Below are positions 6,487 through 12,951 of a DNA stretch of 13,369 nucleotides, piece after piece. Position 1 is the stretch's first letter; each line of letters begins with the position of its first letter. Where the stretch lies: assembly GCA_022424815.1 (NCBI GenBank), contig JAKMGS010000025.1:3912-17280 (forward strand), read 5' to 3'. The notes below the pieces were generated by a model. That model had not been told where the DNA came from and made no database searches. It saw only the letters and a program-made list of their open reading frames with translations. Source of the DNA: Schleiferiaceae bacterium (lineage in GTDB: Bacteria; Bacteroidota; Bacteroidia; Flavobacteriales; Schleiferiaceae). A program made the position numbers and the translations under genes.

Positions 6487-7671
6487 ATGACTGCAACTAC
6501 AAGCAACCGTCGTTCTCTCTTTATTGCTAGTTGTGCGAGTTTATTGGTGACCAGTTTGAGTTTTGGTATTCGCGCCGGGATTCTCAATGACCTGGGCGTA
6601 GAATTCGAACTCAATGGCTCTGAACTCAGCCGCATTGCAGCCACTGCCTTCTGGGGCTTCCCCGTCAGTATGATTATTGGAGGAGCGTTAGTCGATACGG
6701 TGGGTATGAAAAACTTGATGCGCTTGGCCTACATTGGCCACTTCATTGGTATTCTGCTCACCATCTTCGCGGGCGGCTTTTGGTCTCTTTGGATCAGCAC
6801 ACTGTTCATCGGCTTGGCCAACGGTATGGTCGAAGCCGTATGTAACCCTCTTGTAGCCTCTATTTATCCAGAAGAAAAGACCACCAAACTCAACCAATTC
6901 CATCTTTGGTTCCCCGGAGGTATTGTCATCGGGTCACTCGTGGCCTTCAGCTTCGGTAAGCTCGGATTGAGCTGGCAAATGATGATGGCCGTAATGTTGC
7001 TGCCGACCATTTGGTATGCATGGCAGATGGAGCGCATGGAATTTCCCGTGACGGAGCGTGTGGCGAATAAGGTGTCCAATTCTGACATGTACAAGGCCCT
7101 ACTCAATCCCTTGTACATCATTATTACCATCGCCATGTTAGGAACGGCTACTTCTGAGCTCTTCATCAACCAATACGTCGATGTACTACTGAAAAGTGTC
7201 AGCGACAACGCCATCCTCATCCTACTCATTACCTCAGGGGTGATGACCTTTGGGCGCGGGATTGCGGCTCCGGTGGTGCAGCGTTTCTCCACGACGGGGA
7301 TGTTGCTCTTTAGCGCAGTGTTCACGACCATCGGTTTGTACATGATGGGAACGATGGAAGGCTCTATGCTGTTCGTGAGTGCCTTCATTTTTGGTATCGG
7401 CGTGACCTATTTCTGGCCAACAATGATCGGCTTCGTAGCGACCTACCTCCCTTCCACAGGTGCTGTGGGTATGGCGGTTATTGGTGCTGCGGGAATGTTC
7501 GCGGTGAGTATCTATATGCAGTTCATGGGCGGATTCTATGATGAGTTGATGGTCGGGCTTTCAGAGGTGGAAGCCGGTCGCAAGGTCATCATGACGACCC
7601 TATATATTCCTGTGGCGTTGATCGCCATCTTCGCAGGAATCCACTTGCACATCCGTCGCAAACATTCGTAA
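6487..7671 (+). CDS. MFS transporter, probable sugar or keto-sugar permease
   Basis: A 394-residue polytopic protein with about twelve hydrophobic helices spread over the whole length. Near the loop between helices 2 and 3 it has GGALVDTVGMKN, the remnant of the MFS D-x-x-G signature, and a long cytoplasmic-type central loop around residues 175-200 (ERMEFPVTERVANK) separating two six-helix halves. It ends in a short basic tail (HIRRKHS). It is likely an inner-membrane importer of the sugar or oxidised product handled by the surrounding enzymes, inferred from operon position only. The ATG follows the divergent region. Its TAA stop is followed immediately, with no gap, by the GTG start of the next gene, so the two are probably translationally coupled. 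Confidence 0.88.
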   Translation: MTATTSNRRSLFIASCASLLVTSLSFGIRAGILNDLGVEFELNGSELSRIAATAFWGFPVSMIIGGALVDTVGMKNLMRLAYIGHFIGILLTIFAGGFWSLWISTLFIGLANGMVEAVCNPLVASIYPEEKTTKLNQFHLWFPGGIVIGSLVAFSFGKLGLSWQMMMAVMLLPTIWYAWQMERMEFPVTERVANKVSNSDMYKALLNPLYIIITIAMLGTATSELFINQYVDVLLKSVSDNAILILLITSGVMTFGRGIAAPVVQRFSTTGMLLFSAVFTTIGLYMMGTMEGSMLFVSAFIFGIGVTYFWPTMIGFVATYLPSTGAVGMAVIGAAGMFAVSIYMQFMGGFYDELMVGLSEVEAGRKVIMTTLYIPVALIAIFAGIHLHIRRKHS

Positions 7672-8547
7672 GTGAATAGACGCGATCACATAAAGAAACT
7701 CATGACTTTGGGCGCGGCTGCCGCCGCGCCCGGAGCGCTCTGGGCCGGAACGGCCCAGGCGAAAGGAGCGGTCGTGAAGAGCGAGCGCGCTTTCGGCTAT
7801 AAAAGAAGTGTGAGCCACTGGACAGTGACCGACCTGGATTGGGAGGAACTGTGCGGGTGGTTGGCCGCCGAAGGGATAGAGGCGGTTGATTTGGTGGGAC
7901 CAGAGAATTGGCACCACCTAAAAAAGCACGGACTGGATAGCAGCATGTGCAACGGTGCTGAATTGAATTTGGTCGATGGGTTCATTCATGCCGAATTCGA
8001 AGGGGTGCTGCACGAACGCTACCGTGAAATGATTCCGCGCGTGGCGAAAGCCGGCTATACCAACCTTATTTGCTTCAGCGGAAATCGCCGCGGGTTGAGT
8101 GAGGAGGCCGGGATGGAGCAAGCCGTGCAGTCGTTGACCCCAATGGTCAAACTGGCCGAGGAACACGGGGTGGTACTGCAGATGGAGCTGTTTAACAGCA
8201 TCGTCGACCACCCGGACTATATGGCAGACAGCAGCAGATGGGGTGTGGAGCTGGCCAAGAAATTGGACAGTCCTTCCTTTAAACTGCTCTACGACATCTA
8301 CCACATGCAAATTATGGAGGGGAACTTGGTGGCAAACATCAAGGAGAATCACCACTATTATGGGCACTACCACGTGGCGGGAGTGCCGGGCCGCAATGAG
8401 CCGTGGAGCGATCAGGAGATCAACTACCCGGCGGTGATGCAGGCCATTGATGCCACCGGTTTTGAAGGATATGTCGCGTTGGAGTACGTATTCAAGGAGC
8501 CGTTGAAAGAGAGCATGCGCCGCAGCTACAACGAATTTATTCGGTAG
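7672..8547 (+). CDS. Tat-exported hydroxypyruvate isomerase-like TIM-barrel protein
   Basis: The 291-residue product starts with a twin-arginine signal: NRRDHIKKLMTLGAAAAAPGA, with cleavage plausible near residue 30 (AQA). The rest is a xylose-isomerase-like TIM barrel of the hydroxypyruvate isomerase (Hyi) type: QMELFNS (Glu172), YDIYHMQIMEGN (Asp208), GHYHVAGVPGRNEP (His234) and VALEYVFKEP (Glu271), all expected metal or substrate positions. The PGRNEP and EINYPAVMQ segments are very characteristic of this group. With Tat export it acts in the periplasm or at a membrane, so true hydroxypyruvate isomerisation is unlikely; a role on an oxidised sugar is more likely. The GTG start at 7672 is required to include the RR motif and directly abuts the MFS stop codon. 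No SD-like sequence was noted. Confidence 0.87.
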   Translation: MNRRDHIKKLMTLGAAAAAPGALWAGTAQAKGAVVKSERAFGYKRSVSHWTVTDLDWEELCGWLAAEGIEAVDLVGPENWHHLKKHGLDSSMCNGAELNLVDGFIHAEFEGVLHERYREMIPRVAKAGYTNLICFSGNRRGLSEEAGMEQAVQSLTPMVKLAEEHGVVLQMELFNSIVDHPDYMADSSRWGVELAKKLDSPSFKLLYDIYHMQIMEGNLVANIKENHHYYGHYHVAGVPGRNEPWSDQEINYPAVMQAIDATGFEGYVALEYVFKEPLKESMRRSYNEFIR

Positions 8548-8590
8548 GATGGCGGCCTTTAGTACAGATAGAAACACCTAACTTAGACAA

Positions 8591-8606
8591 CGTTAACTCA
8601 ACTCAC
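8591..8606 (+). promoter_or_regulatory. 16-nt leader element, copy A (before GMC gene)
   Basis: CGTTAACTCAACTCAC lies two bases before the ATG of the GMC oxidoreductase. An identical sequence occurs on the other strand two bases before the DUF1080 ATG. It contains the tandem ACTCA-ACTCA and no Shine-Dalgarno. Function is unknown: shared 5' leader, translational enhancer or regulator/sRNA target are all possible. Confidence 0.55.
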
Positions 8607-8608
8607 TC

Positions 8609-10294
8609 ATGGCAGAAAACACAATGCATTACGATGCCATCGTAGTAGGCTCCGGTATTTCCGGGGGCTGGGCGGCGAAAGAGCTCACTGAAAAAGGCCT
8701 CAAGGTCTTGATGTTGGAGCGCGGACGCAACGTCGAGCACATCAAGGATTACACCACCACGAACATGGATCCATGGGAATTCCCGCACCGCGGAAAGCCC
8801 ACCACCGCGCAGAAAGATCGCAACCCGGTGTTAAAGCGTGATTATCCATTGAACGAACTCAACCCGCACTTCTGGGTGGACGACCAAGATTGTCCGTACA
8901 CGGAGAAGAAGCGCTTTGATTGGTATCGCGGCTACCACGTCGGCGGACGTTCACTCATGTGGGGGCGTCAGAGCTACCGCTGGAACCGCGAGGATTTCTT
9001 AGCTAATGAGAAAGAGGGCATTGCCACGCCGTGGCCTATTGGTTACGACGATATGGCCCCTTGGTACGAGCACGTGGAGCGCCATGCCGGTTTGAGCGGG
9101 TCTCATGAGGACATGGACGTCTTACCGGACAGCGTGTACCTGCATGCGATGGACCTTAATTGTGTCGAGAAGACCGCTGCGGAGCGCATCCGAAAATCTT
9201 TTGATGAGAAGCGCCGATTGATCATTGGCCGTACCGCAAACATTGCCGTGCCGCACAAAGGCCGTACGGGTTGTCAGTACCGCAACAAATGTTGGTTGGG
9301 CTGTCCTTACGGCGGCTACTTCAGCACGCAATCCTCTACTCTTCCAGCAGCCCTGGCCACTGGGAATTTGACCTTGCGCCCACACAGTATCGTGAAGGAA
9401 TTGATCTACGATAAAGACGGTAAGAAGGCCAAAGGGGTAATCGTTTTGGATGCCGAGACGAACATGACTTACGAATACACAGCACCTATCGTGTTCTTGA
9501 ACGCTTCAGCGTTGAACTCGACTTGGATCTTGATGAACAGCGCCACCGACGTTTGGGAAGGCGGTTTGGGATCGAGCTCGGGCGAGCTGGGCCACAACTT
9601 GATGGACCACCACTTCCGCGTGGGAGCAGGCGGCCGTTGGGAAGGCGATGAAGATAAATACTACTTCGGCGGACGTCCGACCGGATTCTACATTCCACGA
9701 TTCCGAAATTGGGGAGACGATAAGCGCGACTACTTGCGTGGATTCGGGTACCAAGGTTCTGCATCACGCAGTGACTGGCGCCGTGGGGTACGTGAGATGG
9801 GAATTGGGGCAGATTTCAAAGACAGCATTAGCAGACCGGGTTCATGGAGCATGGGAATGACGGCGTTTGGAGAAGTATTGCCTTACCACGAAAACATGAT
9901 CAGCCTCGACAAGACCCGCACGGACAAGTGGGGATTGCCGGTATTGGCCATCGATGCTGAGCTCAAGGAAAATGAATTCAAGATGCGTGAAGACATGAAG
10001 CAGGATGCTGTGGATATGTTGGAGGCGGCAGGGTTCAAAGATGTATATGCCTTCGAAAGCGACTACGCCCTCGGAATGGGAATCCATGAGATGGGAACGG
10101 CGCGAATGGGAACGGCACCAACAAACTCTGTGTTAAACAAGTGGAACCAAGTTTGGGATGCTCCGAACGTCTTCGTGACGGACGGTGCCGCAATGACTTC
10201 GGCTTCATGTGTGAACCCATCATTGACTTACATGGCCATGACTGCACGTGCTGCGGACTACGCCGTGAATGAATTGAAAAAAGGTAACCTCTAA
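8609..10294 (+). CDS. GMC family FAD-dependent oxidoreductase (glucoside/gluconate dehydrogenase type large subunit)
   Basis: The 561-residue protein has the FAD-binding GSGISGG motif at 14-20 followed by MLERG (Glu38), the GMC segment YHVGGRSLMWGR (109-120) and the C-terminal domain with GIHEMGTARMG (His493) and SASCVNPSLT (Asn536), the catalytic His/Asn pair. A cysteine group TGCQYRNKCWLGCPYGG (Cys222, 228, 232) resembles the cysteine motif in membrane-linked sugar dehydrogenases of this class, which can hold an Fe-S cluster. There is no signal peptide, yet its partner gene 10 bases downstream has a Tat signal; such large subunits are known to travel folded with their partner. The likely job is oxidation of a sugar hydroxyl (for example at C3 of a glycoside) to a keto-sugar, with electrons to the respiratory chain. 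The start ATG at 8609 follows the repeated leader. Confidence 0.9.
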   Translation: MAENTMHYDAIVVGSGISGGWAAKELTEKGLKVLMLERGRNVEHIKDYTTTNMDPWEFPHRGKPTTAQKDRNPVLKRDYPLNELNPHFWVDDQDCPYTEKKRFDWYRGYHVGGRSLMWGRQSYRWNREDFLANEKEGIATPWPIGYDDMAPWYEHVERHAGLSGSHEDMDVLPDSVYLHAMDLNCVEKTAAERIRKSFDEKRRLIIGRTANIAVPHKGRTGCQYRNKCWLGCPYGGYFSTQSSTLPAALATGNLTLRPHSIVKELIYDKDGKKAKGVIVLDAETNMTYEYTAPIVFLNASALNSTWILMNSATDVWEGGLGSSSGELGHNLMDHHFRVGAGGRWEGDEDKYYFGGRPTGFYIPRFRNWGDDKRDYLRGFGYQGSASRSDWRRGVREMGIGADFKDSISRPGSWSMGMTAFGEVLPYHENMISLDKTRTDKWGLPVLAIDAELKENEFKMREDMKQDAVDMLEAAGFKDVYAFESDYALGMGIHEMGTARMGTAPTNSVLNKWNQVWDAPNVFVTDGAAMTSASCVNPSLTYMAMTARAADYAVNELKKGNL

Positions 10295-10304
10295 AGCACT
10301 GACC

Positions 10305-10865
10305 ATGGAAAATAAAGATTTGACCCGCAGACAAATGGTACAACGCATGGCACTTGCAATCGGAGGTACGCTGGTAGCGCCAACAGTTTTATTGGAAAGC
10401 TGCTCCTTTGATCCGGACACCACCACGGCAGGACCTGCGCGATTGGCCATGTTGGATGCCATCGCTGAAACCATCATCCCGCGTACCGCAACAGCTGGGG
10501 CACGTGATGCACGCACTGGTGCCTTCATCGATGTGATGATTCGCGATTGTTACTACCCGGATATGCAAGAGAAGTTGAACGCCAGTATTCAAGAGATCGC
10601 GGTAGAAGGCAAGAAAGCCATCGGCCGTCCTTTTGAAGAAGCCACTCAGATGGAGCGCGAGGATTTCCTTCGCGGCTACGACGAGGCGGCGCATGAAGAT
10701 GGCGACCACTTCTTCCGCACCATTAAGGATTTGACCTTGCTGTGCTACTTCACTTCGGAGGAAGCTGCAGCTGATGGTGTGGTGAACTACAATCCAGTAC
10801 CTACCCGCTATGATGGATGTGCACCAGTGGATGAAAACACCAAGGTGTTCTACGCCAACATATAA
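10305..10865 (+). CDS. Gluconate 2-dehydrogenase subunit 3 family protein, Tat-exported
   Basis: A 186-residue protein with a twin-arginine signal (TRRQMVQRMALAIGGT, RR at 8-9) and a Cys at 33 (LLESC) that could be lipidated. The mature part contains the family motif LAMLDAIAETIIPRT followed by an Asp/Arg-rich helical domain (FIDVMIRDCYYP, MEREDFLRGYDE) and ends with VNYNPVPTRYDGCAP. This small subunit partners GMC-type sugar dehydrogenases and is thought to carry them through the Tat system and stabilise them. It starts 10 bases after the GMC stop, consistent with a two-subunit enzyme. A cytochrome subunit, often present in such systems, is not in this window. It is the last gene before a terminator hairpin. 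Confidence 0.9.
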   Translation: MENKDLTRRQMVQRMALAIGGTLVAPTVLLESCSFDPDTTTAGPARLAMLDAIAETIIPRTATAGARDARTGAFIDVMIRDCYYPDMQEKLNASIQEIAVEGKKAIGRPFEEATQMEREDFLRGYDEAAHEDGDHFFRTIKDLTLLCYFTSEEAAADGVVNYNPVPTRYDGCAPVDENTKVFYANI

Positions 10866-10882
10866 TTAAATATCAATCAAAT

Positions 10883-10917
10883 AAAAAAGCCAGAACTTTA
10901 GAGTTCTGGCTTTTTTT
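10883..10917. terminator. Bidirectional rho-independent terminator
   Basis: GCCAGAACT (10889-10897) pairs with AGTTCTGGC (10902-10910) around a TTAG loop; A-run before and T-run after. It ends the GMC operon (+) and can also serve the converging small membrane protein gene (-). Confidence 0.92.
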
Positions 10918-10935
10918 ATCCGTTTTGATTCAAGA

Positions 10936-11193
10936 TTAAAATAATCCTGCTCCGAAAAACAGACGTATTGGGCCAATGCCTAGGGCTGCTAAGCAAAGTA
11001 CAAGTGCAATCAATGCCTTGTTTCTAACGTCTTCGTCTTTTGAGTCCTCTTGAGTAAGAACTATACCATTCATTATTAGGCCTGCTAGGGCTAATGGAAA
11101 ATTAATCCAATTCATCCAGCCTAGACATGGGAAAAGACCTACAACGAATAGGCCGAACGCGACGATTCCAATGATAAAACTGATTTTAGACAT
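10936..11193 (-). CDS. Small three-helix membrane protein of unknown function
   Basis: An 85-residue protein with three hydrophobic helices (about 4-22, 29-48, 61-82) and one acidic loop (QEDSKDEDVRNK, about 48-59). The pattern SFIIGIVAFGLFVVGLFPCLGWMNWINFPLA is like short DUF4190-type or related Bacteroidota membrane proteins with repeated small helices, but I do not recognise a specific family. It is read in the same direction as the DUF2752 gene upstream, 48 bases apart, so the two probably form one transcript; DUF2752 genes are often beside such small membrane proteins. Local base composition is AT-rich compared with the sugar operon. Confidence 0.7.
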   Translation of the reverse strand: MSKISFIIGIVAFGLFVVGLFPCLGWMNWINFPLALAGLIMNGIVLTQEDSKDEDVRNKALIALVLCLAALGIGPIRLFFGAGLF

Positions 11194-11241
11194 AGTTTCA
11201 AAGTTGGTTTATGATTGATTGAATGTAATCAATTATTCGTA

Positions 11242-11583
11242 TCAGTTGTTGCTTCTTTTCAAGAATTCTTTGAGGCTAAGGCCCACAGAGAAAATACTAT
11301 TCAATAGAATAATCAGAAATAGAGGGATACTACCTCTATTTAATAACGTGGCTGTCTTAAGGTTCAAATTTGTTATTTCTATGAACGCACGAGTCATACC
11401 ACAGAGAGAGCATTCCTTATTAAACCTTGCTACAGAATAGCATGTTGGGGTCGCTTCCAATACCGTATTTGAATCAAAAAATAGCGGGAAGATAATTGTG
11501 ATAAAAAGCAATGCAATGGAGCCCCATCTCCACAACTCTTTTAACATCCTTATTTCCAGAGGATCTAGTGTAATCATATTCAA
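11242..11583 (-). CDS. DUF2752 family membrane protein
   Basis: The 113-residue protein has a membrane helix near 19-36, the DUF2752 signature ECSLCGMTRAFIEI (Cys58, Cys61, Thr64, Arg65), an ALLN-type segment (TATLLNRGSIP) and a second helix around 86-103. The family is defined by C-x-x-CG-x-TRA followed by helices; function is not established. The start is uncertain: Met1, Met3 or Met13 could serve. It is upstream of, and co-directional with, the 85-residue membrane protein. The spacing to the divergent gene leaves only about 80 bases for its promoter. Confidence 0.75.
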   Translation of the reverse strand: MNMITLDPLEIRMLKELWRWGSIALLFITIIFPLFFDSNTVLEATPTCYSVARFNKECSLCGMTRAFIEITNLNLKTATLLNRGSIPLFLIILLNSIFSVGLSLKEFLKRSNN

Positions 11584-11661
11584 GTGCCGCAGAGTAAGGT
11601 TTAGTCAATGTTGTCCAAACACAATTTACGCAATCCTTCATGAAGGTATGAACTCAATGGC

Positions 11662-12051
11662 TTGGAAGAAATGGAATTGGTTTCTGAAAATGAACCTAGG
11701 GAGTGTTTTGATTATATATACCCCATTGAAGTGATTTTCAACGGCGACACCTTAACCGTAAGTGATTACAATCACTATAAAGATCTTCATGCGAGATGTG
11801 ACGAAATCTTTTCTGAATTCACTCCTGGTCTCGATCCAAAAGGGCGTGATTCGAACAATAGAGTTCCTAACGGCAAAGGTCATTCCTCCTCATCAACGAA
11901 TGCTTACGGAGATTGTCCTCGTGACAATGATCCGTGGTGTGGTGAAATGATATTCCCAATAACCATCGAAAATGTTCCCGGTCTTGAAGGAGAGATCATT
12001 GTCGGGAATGATAGTACACTTCAGTACTATCGATGGATAGTTTGCGATTAA
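11662..12051 (+). CDS. Hypothetical protein, probably 5'-truncated
   Basis: The open frame gives about 129 residues from a TTG at 11662 or 126 from the ATG at 11671. It contains ECFDYIYPIEVIFNGDTLTV, similar to a CF-x-x-x-YP-x-x-x-x-x-x-DG module that I recall from secreted or lipid-anchored Bacteroidota proteins, a long acidic/polar middle and two more cysteines (Cys85, Cys93). There is no signal peptide, and in such proteins this module usually follows an N-terminal part. The same frame upstream has a short run from an ATG at 11608 (MLSKHNLRNPS) stopped by TGA at 11641, then RYELNGLEE continues straight into the frame, so a nonsense mutation or truncation is possible. The function is unknown. 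It ends 34 bases before a bidirectional terminator. Confidence 0.45.
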   Translation: MEEMELVSENEPRECFDYIYPIEVIFNGDTLTVSDYNHYKDLHARCDEIFSEFTPGLDPKGRDSNNRVPNGKGHSSSSTNAYGDCPRDNDPWCGEMIFPITIENVPGLEGEIIVGNDSTLQYYRWIVCD

Positions 12052-12085
12052 TTGTGCTAACGATACCTCTAAGTCGTAGATTTCG

Positions 12086-12117
12086 AAAAACCCGGTCCTA
12101 CACAAGACCGGGTTTTT
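12086..12117. terminator. Bidirectional rho-independent terminator
   Basis: AAAAACCCGGTC (12086-12097) pairs with GACCGGGTTTTT (12106-12117) around an 8-base loop. It separates the convergent hypothetical gene (+) and cysH (-). Confidence 0.9.
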
Positions 12118-12119
12118 CA

Positions 12120-12794
12120 TTATAAGTGTAAGCCGCATTCCGTTTTAGGGCTATTATTCCACCGGCCCTTTCGTCCTTTGCCGGGTTTTGTACAATGGGT
12201 ACACCCAATACTAAAATATCCTTTGGTTTGAAGAGGATGGAAAGGCAATAAGTGATCCTTGATATAGGCCTCTCGTTGCTCGCGACTAACGTCTAATAAA
12301 GGATAGAATTTTAATATTCCTCCTCGCTCTTCAAAAATATCTAAGGTAGATCGTCGGTCGCTTTGCCAGCTCATTAAACCACTTACCCAAACCTTATGCG
12401 ACTCTTTTAGCTTTTCTAAAGGCTCTACTTTGTTAATGGTGCAGCAATAATCTGGATCCTTGGTCCAAGTTTTATCTGTAGTAGTAAACTCGTGCTTCCA
12501 ATCCTCGGCCTTGACCTCTCGAACTTGGAGATTGTAGACCTTGGTAAGGTATTCCTTGTAAACTAAGGTTTCCTCAAAGTGATAGCCGGTGTTAATGAAT
12601 AGTACCTCTTGTTCGGGCTGATACACCGAGAATAAATGCAATAAATATGCACTTGTGGCGGCAAACGAACTGGTCAGCATGACCTCCTCCCGGGTAAATA
12701 TTCGATAGAGTTCGGTGATGCGTTGCTCGGGTTGAAGCAATCTGAATTTCGCGTTAAGCTCTTTGAGATCGAGATCAGTAGTTGTTTCGGACAT
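12120..12794 (-). CDS. cysH: APS-type phosphosulfate reductase (CysH family)
   Basis: The 224-residue protein has the PP-loop-like SSFAATSAYLLHL (42-54), FINTGYHFEET (66-76), a tandem cysteine DYCCTINKVEPL (Cys117-118), GCTHCTKPG (Cys198, Cys201) and the C-terminal KTECGLHL with the catalytic Cys220. The CC...CxxC set is the [4Fe-4S]-binding pattern of APS reductases, so adenylylsulfate is the likely substrate (reduction to sulfite in sulfur assimilation), rather than PAPS. The length is normal for this type. No sulfate adenylyltransferase (cysD/N or sat) or sulfite reductase gene is visible on either side within the window, unlike usual cys operons. Start ATG at 12794; the upstream region holds a Crp/Fnr-like palindrome. 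Cytoplasmic. Confidence 0.92.
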   Translation of the reverse strand: MSETTTDLDLKELNAKFRLLQPEQRITELYRIFTREEVMLTSSFAATSAYLLHLFSVYQPEQEVLFINTGYHFEETLVYKEYLTKVYNLQVREVKAEDWKHEFTTTDKTWTKDPDYCCTINKVEPLEKLKESHKVWVSGLMSWQSDRRSTLDIFEERGGILKFYPLLDVSREQREAYIKDHLLPFHPLQTKGYFSIGCTHCTKPGKGRKGRWNNSPKTECGLHL

Positions 12795-12816
12795 TTTTTA
12801 CAGGGGAATTACAAAA

Positions 12817-12832
12817 CGTGACAAATATCACG
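12817..12832. promoter_or_regulatory. Crp/Fnr-like palindrome upstream of cysH
   Basis: CGTGA-N6-TCACG (12817-12821 and 12828-12832, spacer CAAATA) matches the geometry of Crp/Fnr-family sites (TGTGA-N6-TCACA) with one change per half. It lies 23 bases upstream of the cysH start and overlaps GATATTTG on the minus strand, a near match to the Bacteroidota -7 box, so it could block or shape that promoter. It is an unverified candidate. Confidence 0.35.
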
Positions 12833-12951
12833 CTTTTTCGTTGAAAAATTATTGTTCGCTCACTCAATTGGCCCCCGCGTTCATCTTATTTTTAATCAGT
12901 GCTTTACCCAAGTACTTATTTTTAGTTTTATACGAACACAATACTCGTTTT

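Noticed and set aside
6864..7388. A 174-residue minus-strand open frame
   Set aside because: It is fully antisense to the MFS transporter and shows no family features.
7918..8577. A 219-residue minus-strand open frame
   Set aside because: It lies opposite the Hyi-like gene, has no recognisable domain and is His/Val/Ala-rich as expected for a complementary shadow.
11219..11440. A 73-residue plus-strand open frame
   Set aside because: It is antisense to the DUF2752 gene and has no recognisable feature.
11584..11661. Possible promoter for the DUF2752 gene: TTTG then TA 19 bases later
   Set aside because: The -7 box matches only in TA, with CTGC instead of TTTG, and the start codon would be too near; not enough support.
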